Assembly (NCBI GenBank): GCA_030673205.1
Contig: DAOVJP010000082.1
Coordinates: 1 to 6,383, forward strand
DNA: 6,383 bases
DNA from: Thermoplasmata archaeon
Lineage (GTDB): Archaea > Thermoplasmatota > Thermoplasmata > JAGHBH01
Direction of reading: 5' to 3'
Both the position numbers and the translations under genes were made by a program. Shown piece after piece: positions 5,088 to 6,383 of the stretch. A model generated the notes under the pieces. The model searched no databases and was not told the origin of the DNA. It saw only the letters and a list, made by a program, of their open reading frames with translations. The number at the start of each line of letters is the position of its first letter. The first letter of the stretch is position 1.

Positions 5088-6383
5088 TCATCCCAAGCTA
5101 TCTATCTCATCCTGGATCTCGGTGCCCCGGCATGTGTTTCCCATCTCGACCCATATCTCCCGGGCTTCTTCGAACAGACCCCTGGCCTTAGCCACATCCC
5201 CCTTGGAGGCCAACATGCGGGCGTATTCCCCATATATCTGGGCCAGCAGCTGGGGTATGTCCATCTCCTTGGCCATTTCCACGCCCCTTTGGAACTCGAA
5301 GTCCGCCATCTCCCAAGAACTCCTCTGGTGATGTATCATGCCATATACCATGTGCGTGTTCGCCTCCATTATCCTATCCCCTGTCCTCTGGAATATGGGC
5401 ATTGCCCTATGGCAGTATTCATCGGCCTTGTCCAAACTTCCTTTGACAACATATTCCTCCGCCGCATTGCTAAGACTATAGGCTAGGCCCTCTGCACACT
5501 CCATCTCCTGGTAGACCTTTATGGCCTCTTCCAGGTTCTCCAATGAGCTGTCCACATCCCCCATGTACATGTAGGTCACACCCAGGTTGTTGAACGCCCT
5601 GCCTATCTCATATCTATCGCCCACGTCCATCATGGCGGCCAAGGCCTTTTCCTTGTAATGGATGGACATTTTGTACTCGCCCATTCCATCATATACGACC
5701 CCCATGTCGTTGTTTATCTTCGCGGTGAGCGCCATGGCCCCGCCCTTCCCCGCCTCCTGCAACCCCTTCTCGAAGGAGAGCATGGCCATATCCAGATTCC
5801 CCTTTCTCTGGTGTATCCTCCCCAGACCATAATGCGCTTCGGCCAGGGCTATGGGCTCACCCCCCTCCCCCTCCTCTTCCAACACCCTGCTGAGTATGGC
5901 CTCCGCCTCCCCGTATTGTGCTTGATACACCATTATCTCGGCCAACAGCCTCTGGGCTCTGGAGACTTTTCTCTTTATTCTCTCCTCAGCGCCATCTCCC
6001 GTCACCTCGTTAGCCAATTTGAGCAGACATAGGGCATCGGTCTTGGCCTGTTCCCAATCGCCCATGAGATATGCGGCATAATACAGCTTAAGATGGATAT
6101 TCTCATCCATCTCGGGCTTTCCACCCATCTTGTGCAGTGCCTCCAATGATATCTTGTAGAGTTCCGCAGCCTCCTCCGGGGAATTGGCCCCCTGTGCTCT
6201 ATCTCCACCCATCTCACCATAGCGTGCGGTCCTGTCGTAGAGCTTCGTCTCCCGATAATGCCTGGTCAGGGTCGACGCGTATTCTCCCAACCGCTCTTCC
6301 CGAAGCTTCTCGATGACCTCCGCAGCCTTCTTGTGAAGCATCGCCCGTTTGAGTCGGGTAAGACGGCTGTACAACACCTGTTG
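5088..6383 (-). CDS. TPR-rich C-terminal part of a probable AAA/STAND-type regulatory ATPase, N-terminus outside window
   Basis: The frame is open through the window edge; the GTG at 6377 reads as an internal Val (...QQVLYSRLTRLKRAMLHKK), so at least 431 residues are C-terminal only. The segment LYSRLTRLKRAMLHKKAAEVIE, then a Leu/Tyr-rich helix and an AxxYK-type repeat, resembles the region that follows the ATPase and winged-helix part in AAA_16/COG3899-type predicted ATPases, where a LY..L...RR..LH...AE pattern leads into TPRs. No ATPase motif is visible here, so this is inference. Counting from the GTG as residue 1, seven TPRs at exact 40-residue pitch have their position-8 residues at A146, G186, G226, G266, A306, G346 and A386. 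The product ends at ...IDSLG with TGA. Such proteins usually act as signal-dependent scaffolds or regulators. The next gene starts 53 bp downstream. Confidence 0.8.
   Translation of the reverse strand, partial: QQVLYSRLTRLKRAMLHKKAAEVIEKLREERLGEYASTLTRHYRETKLYDRTARYGEMGGDRAQGANSPEEAAELYKISLEALHKMGGKPEMDENIHLKLYYAAYLMGDWEQAKTDALCLLKLANEVTGDGAEERIKRKVSRAQRLLAEIMVYQAQYGEAEAILSRVLEEEGEGGEPIALAEAHYGLGRIHQRKGNLDMAMLSFEKGLQEAGKGGAMALTAKINNDMGVVYDGMGEYKMSIHYKEKALAAMMDVGDRYEIGRAFNNLGVTYMYMGDVDSSLENLEEAIKVYQEMECAEGLAYSLSNAAEEYVVKGSLDKADEYCHRAMPIFQRTGDRIMEANTHMVYGMIHHQRSSWEMADFEFQRGVEMAKEMDIPQLLAQIYGEYARMLASKGDVAKARGLFEEAREIWVEMGNTCRGTEIQDEIDSLG

Overview
The window looks archaeal, and most likely comes from a Thermoplasmata-type euryarchaeon. 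The evidence is a multi-OB-fold replication protein A followed by an RPA-associated protein, a dUTPase of the archaeal Dcd-like type, TATA boxes in place of -35/-10 promoters, purine-rich Shine-Dalgarno sites, and frequent ATA (Ile) and AGG/AGA (Arg) codons. The lineage within archaea is an inference. No mobile element, CRISPR array, tRNA or rRNA is visible.

Layout. Positions 1-1460 (minus strand) hold a two-gene ssDNA-binding operon: rpa, then the 5' end of the COG3390-type RPA-associated gene, which leaves the window at position 1. A 217-bp divergent promoter region (1461-1677) separates it from a thioredoxin gene (plus strand, 1678-1998). A 165-bp gap with its own TATA box leads to thioredoxin reductase (plus, 2164-3102). 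That gene converges on a dUTPase gene (minus, 3194-3667) across a short G-free pyrimidine tract. The rest of the window (minus, 3739-6383) encodes TPR proteins. The upstream one is the C-terminal part of a larger protein whose N-terminus lies beyond position 6383; its first visible residues resemble the junction between ATPase and TPR regions in AAA/STAND-type regulators. The downstream one is an eight-repeat TPR protein broken by an in-frame TAG at 4300-4302.

How the genes work together. RPA and its associated protein should act together on single-stranded DNA in replication and repair. dUTPase keeps uracil out of DNA. Thioredoxin and its reductase form an NADPH-dependent disulfide-reducing pair, which can also supply electrons to ribonucleotide reductase. 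The window is therefore partly a DNA and nucleotide maintenance neighbourhood. The TPR pair looks like a separate regulatory or scaffolding unit.

The observation most worth checking is the TAG in the TPR gene. The TPR pattern has an exact 40-residue pitch that runs through the TAG without a break, and the TAG sits exactly where neighbouring repeats carry Tyr or Phe. It is either a very recent nonsense mutation, a sequencing error, or a decoded amber codon. Three other genes here end in TAG at natural protein ends, which argues against genome-wide sense decoding of TAG.
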